Below are positions 61,973-64,000 of a stretch of 64,000 nt of DNA, piece after piece. Position 1 is the stretch's first letter. The number at the start of each line of letters is the position of its first letter. A program made the position numbers and the translations under genes. The stretch covers positions 62,001-126,000 of the forward strand of contig NZ_PDHM01000005.1 in the NCBI RefSeq assembly GCF_002573715.1. Direction: 5' to 3'. The notes beneath the pieces were generated by a model. The model was not told where the DNA came from. It saw only the letters and a program-made list of their open reading frames with translations, and ran no database searches. This DNA comes from Paenibacillus sp. EZ-K15 (GTDB lineage Bacteria > Bacillota > Bacilli > Paenibacillales > Paenibacillaceae).

Positions 61973-62656
61973 ATGCGGTTTAAAGATGTGTTTTCTATTA
62001 TTGGGCCCAGTATGGTGGGGCCGTCGAGCTCTCATACCGCTGGGGCCGTGCGGATCGGAAGGGCTGCGCGGCGCATATTTGGAGCATTCCCCGATCAAGC
62101 GGAAATTGTGTTCTACGGTTCTTTTGCTGAAACCTACCGCGGCCACGGCACCGATCTGGCTGTCGTGGGCGGATTGCTCGATTTTGCCACGGATGATATG
62201 CGTATCCGGAATTCGATCGAGCTTGCCGAAGCGGCAGGCATTGAACTTAAATTTAAGACGGCACAGAATGTGGCCTTTCACCCGAATACCGTGGAGCTGA
62301 GGCTGACGGACGGCGATCATACCGATGTCATTGCAGGCGCTTCCATTGGCGGAGGCAGCGTGGAAATGCTGCGCGTGAACGGTTTCGACGTCAAGTTTAC
62401 GATGAATTATCCGGTGCTGCTGGTCTTTCATGACGATACGCCGGGCATGGTCGCGCATATCACCCGGCTCCTAGAGGCCGGCGGCGTCAACATTGCCTAT
62501 ATGGATGTCGACCGCAAGGGAAGAGGTGGTGATGCCATGACGGTGGTGGAGTCAGATGAAGCGGTTCCGGCTGAGTTGATGAAGCATATCGAAGGGTTGC
62601 CGAGCGTGCACCGCGTTGTCGTTGCGGATTTGACAGTAGAGGAGGCGCAGTCATGA
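61973..62656 (+). CDS. sdaAB: L-serine dehydratase, iron-sulfur type, beta subunit
   Basis: 227 residues. The family motif lies near the N-terminus (FSIIGPSMVGPSSSHTAGAV), and a C-terminal ACT domain spans about 145-222 (PVLLVFHDDTPGMVAHITRL, EAGGVNIAYMDVDRKGRGG). The enzyme converts L-serine to pyruvate and ammonia; in the B. subtilis two-subunit type the ACT domain has been linked to potassium and activation. GTGGGG precedes the ATG. The stop overlaps the start of sdaAA by four bases (ATGA). Confidence 0.96.
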   Translation: MRFKDVFSIIGPSMVGPSSSHTAGAVRIGRAARRIFGAFPDQAEIVFYGSFAETYRGHGTDLAVVGGLLDFATDDMRIRNSIELAEAAGIELKFKTAQNVAFHPNTVELRLTDGDHTDVIAGASIGGGSVEMLRVNGFDVKFTMNYPVLLVFHDDTPGMVAHITRLLEAGGVNIAYMDVDRKGRGGDAMTVVESDEAVPAELMKHIEGLPSVHRVVVADLTVEEAQS

Positions 62657-63585
62657 AGTTTTCTACGCTGGAGCAGATCATCGCATGCTGCCGGGAGGAT
62701 CAGGTTACGATTGGCCAACTGATGCTGAATGAACAGATCAAGGAAACGGGGAAAAGCCGGGACGAGACGTTCAAGCAAATGGCCGATTACTACGGCATCA
62801 TGAAGGAAGCGGTGCACCGGGGGATCCATGAACCCGTCCCTTCCAAAAGCGGCCTGACCGGCGGCGATGCCGTGCGCGTCCATCAATATATGAGCAGCGG
62901 GGTACCCGCGCTCGGTACGGACGCTTGCACGGCACTGGCCTACGCCCTGTCCGTGTCTGAAGTGAATGCCTCCATGGGGCGCATCGTGGCAACGCCGACG
63001 GCAGGCTCCTGCGGCATTATCCCCGGGGTGTTCGTCAGCACTCAGGAACGCTTCGGCTGGGAAGACGATCATTTGGTGATGGGGCTGTTCAGCGCAGGCG
63101 CGATCGGTTATGTTATCGCCAACAACTCGTTTATCTCCGGTGCGGAGGGCGGCTGTCAAGCCGAAGTTGGCTCAGCCATCGGTATGGCGGCAGGCGCTTT
63201 GACTGAACTTCGAGGCGGCACGCCGGAGCAGGCAGTTCATGCTGTTGGACTTGCACTGAAAAACTCTTTGGGGCTCATCTGCGATCCGGTTGGCGGACTG
63301 GTCGAGATCCCCTGCATCGTGCGCAACGGCTTCGGGGCCGTGACAGCACTGGCGGCATCGGATATGGCTCTTGCCGGCGTACGCAGTGTCATTCCATCCG
63401 ATGAAGTAATTGACGTGATGCTGGAAGTCGGCACGGCTATGCCGTCCAAGCACAGGGAAACGGCGAAGGGCGGCCTTGCGCAGACGCCGACCGGCAAGAA
63501 AATCCTGAAGGACTTGTACGGTAAGGAAGGCAAGAAATTGCGGGAAAAGGGTGTCAAAGCAAAGAAAGACGAAACGAGTGAATGA
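62653..63585 (+). CDS. sdaAA: L-serine dehydratase, iron-sulfur type, alpha subunit
   Basis: 310 residues, with TAGSCGIIPGVFVST and GLALKNSLGLICDPVGGLVEIPC. Cys168, Cys210 and Cys221 have spacings of 42 and 11, the same as the cluster ligands Cys343, Cys385 and Cys396 of the Legionella enzyme, so the [4Fe-4S] site is intact. The C-terminal tail is Lys-rich (KKILKDLYGKEGKKLREKGV). It is translationally coupled to sdaAB and ends the operon at the terminator at 63669. Confidence 0.96.
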   Translation: MKFSTLEQIIACCREDQVTIGQLMLNEQIKETGKSRDETFKQMADYYGIMKEAVHRGIHEPVPSKSGLTGGDAVRVHQYMSSGVPALGTDACTALAYALSVSEVNASMGRIVATPTAGSCGIIPGVFVSTQERFGWEDDHLVMGLFSAGAIGYVIANNSFISGAEGGCQAEVGSAIGMAAGALTELRGGTPEQAVHAVGLALKNSLGLICDPVGGLVEIPCIVRNGFGAVTALAASDMALAGVRSVIPSDEVIDVMLEVGTAMPSKHRETAKGGLAQTPTGKKILKDLYGKEGKKLREKGVKAKKDETSE

Positions 63586-63668
63586 ATTCACACTCATTTT
63601 CATCTAAGCCCAAGGCGTCCGGCTGCTTAAATGTACGATGAGGAAGAGAAGGAATTTAACATGCTACG

Positions 63669-63704
63669 TGAGGGATTTCGTTATGAAATCCCTCATTTTT
63701 TTTT
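63669..63704 (+). terminator. Terminator of the sdaAB-sdaAA operon
   Basis: A perfect 10-bp stem, TGAGGGATTT/AAATCCCTCA, with a seven-base loop and a run of nine T. Confidence 0.93.
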
Positions 63705-64000
63705 ATCTATTTCTACCGCTTTAGCATTTTCCACATGCCCGAAAATCTTGATACTACGCGGTTTTTTGGCATTTTAATGGCTTGGGTGAGAAAAAACGGC
63801 ATCTCGCCGAAATACGCTTCTTTACGAAACGTGAAAGCGTTTTTATGATGTGGATGGGTAGAAAAATCCGTGCCGGAGGATCGGTATCGGCTGCCGAGTG
63901 ATTTTAGAATATTCCCTGCGCTCAGCTAGGGATCTTCGCTAACAAGGAGGAGTGATAGGGGGCATCTTGCCATTTGAAACGTAATCCAGATGAATAAGTT
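63705..64000. other. Right-edge intergenic region with cre-like site
   Basis: No gene is supported to the end of the window. TGAAAGCGTTTTTA at 63832-63845 matches the cre consensus TGWAANCGNTNWCA at all but one base. It also forms the right arm of a weak hairpin with ACGCTT near 63814, so it could be a terminator instead. AAGGAGG at 63941-63947 is a ribosome-site-like purine run, but the frames after it close quickly. Confidence 0.4.

Noticed and set aside
63814..63845. A firm call of a cre site at the right edge
   Set aside because: The same bases make the arm of a hairpin with a T run, and no gene downstream is visible to support regulation. It is kept only as a low-confidence note.
1..64000. 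CRISPR arrays, insertion sequences, integrases, prophage genes, rRNA or complete tRNA genes
   Set aside because: No regularly spaced repeats, transposase or recombinase translations, or RNA-gene signatures were found on either strand.

Overview
The window reads as chromosomal DNA of a Paenibacillus-like member of the Bacillales. This rests on family content and style only: YesM/YesN-type two-component regulators beside sugar ABC transporters, many AraC regulators, copper-amine-oxidase-N (stalk) domain proteins, lipoboxes, strong GGAGG ribosome sites and frequent hairpin-plus-T-run terminators. No rRNA, tRNA, insertion sequence, prophage or CRISPR array was found. Both ends are open; the first gene is cut by the left edge.

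Layout. 1-5.4 kb: two AraC regulators and three sugar/polyol catabolism genes (a TIM-barrel isomerase and two Gfo/Idh/MocA oxidoreductases). 5.4-6.9 kb: a gene remnant and a short UvrC-like GIY-YIG nuclease. 6.9-10.7 kb: an apparently AT-richer three-gene operon, HscC-type Hsp70, a membrane J-protein with HPE instead of HPD, and a DUF1266 protein. 10.9-13.9 kb: an ECF sigma factor fused to a long C-terminal region, translationally coupled to a solute-binding-like protein with no export signal. 14-16.3 kb: small envelope proteins and an APH-like kinase. 16.4-31.4 kb: a large gluco-oligosaccharide locus (GH65 phosphorylase and beta-phosphoglucomutase, divergent from AraC, YesM/YesN, ABC importer, GH3 glucosidase and a debranching-type glucosidase). 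31.4-35 kb: a DinB-family gene behind a LexA-type box, then LacI and a secreted phosphoesterase. 35-40.5 kb: glpP, a structured leader, a UgpBAE-like importer and a GDPD. 40.6-42.8 kb: an MFS drug pump with twin palindromic operators and a frameshifted TetR gene. 43-57.7 kb: a stalk-domain protein, GPH symporter/ChbG pair, OmpR-type two-component system, aspartase, a GAF-PAS kinase, TrmO-like protein, AraC, a START-like protein and a GGDEF-like/winged-helix regulator. 57.7-63.6 kb: ROK remnant, DUF4349 lipoprotein, a 44-residue membrane protein, an SDR/DHDPS-like pair and L-serine dehydratase sdaAB-sdaAA.

The genes suggest a saprophyte that imports plant or microbial oligosaccharides and glycerophosphodiesters through ABC systems not accompanied by their own ATPase, and controls them locally. 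The least explained units are the sigma-factor fusion pair, the HscC/J/DUF1266 cassette and the GGDEF-like regulator. All family assignments were made by reading the translations; no database search was run.
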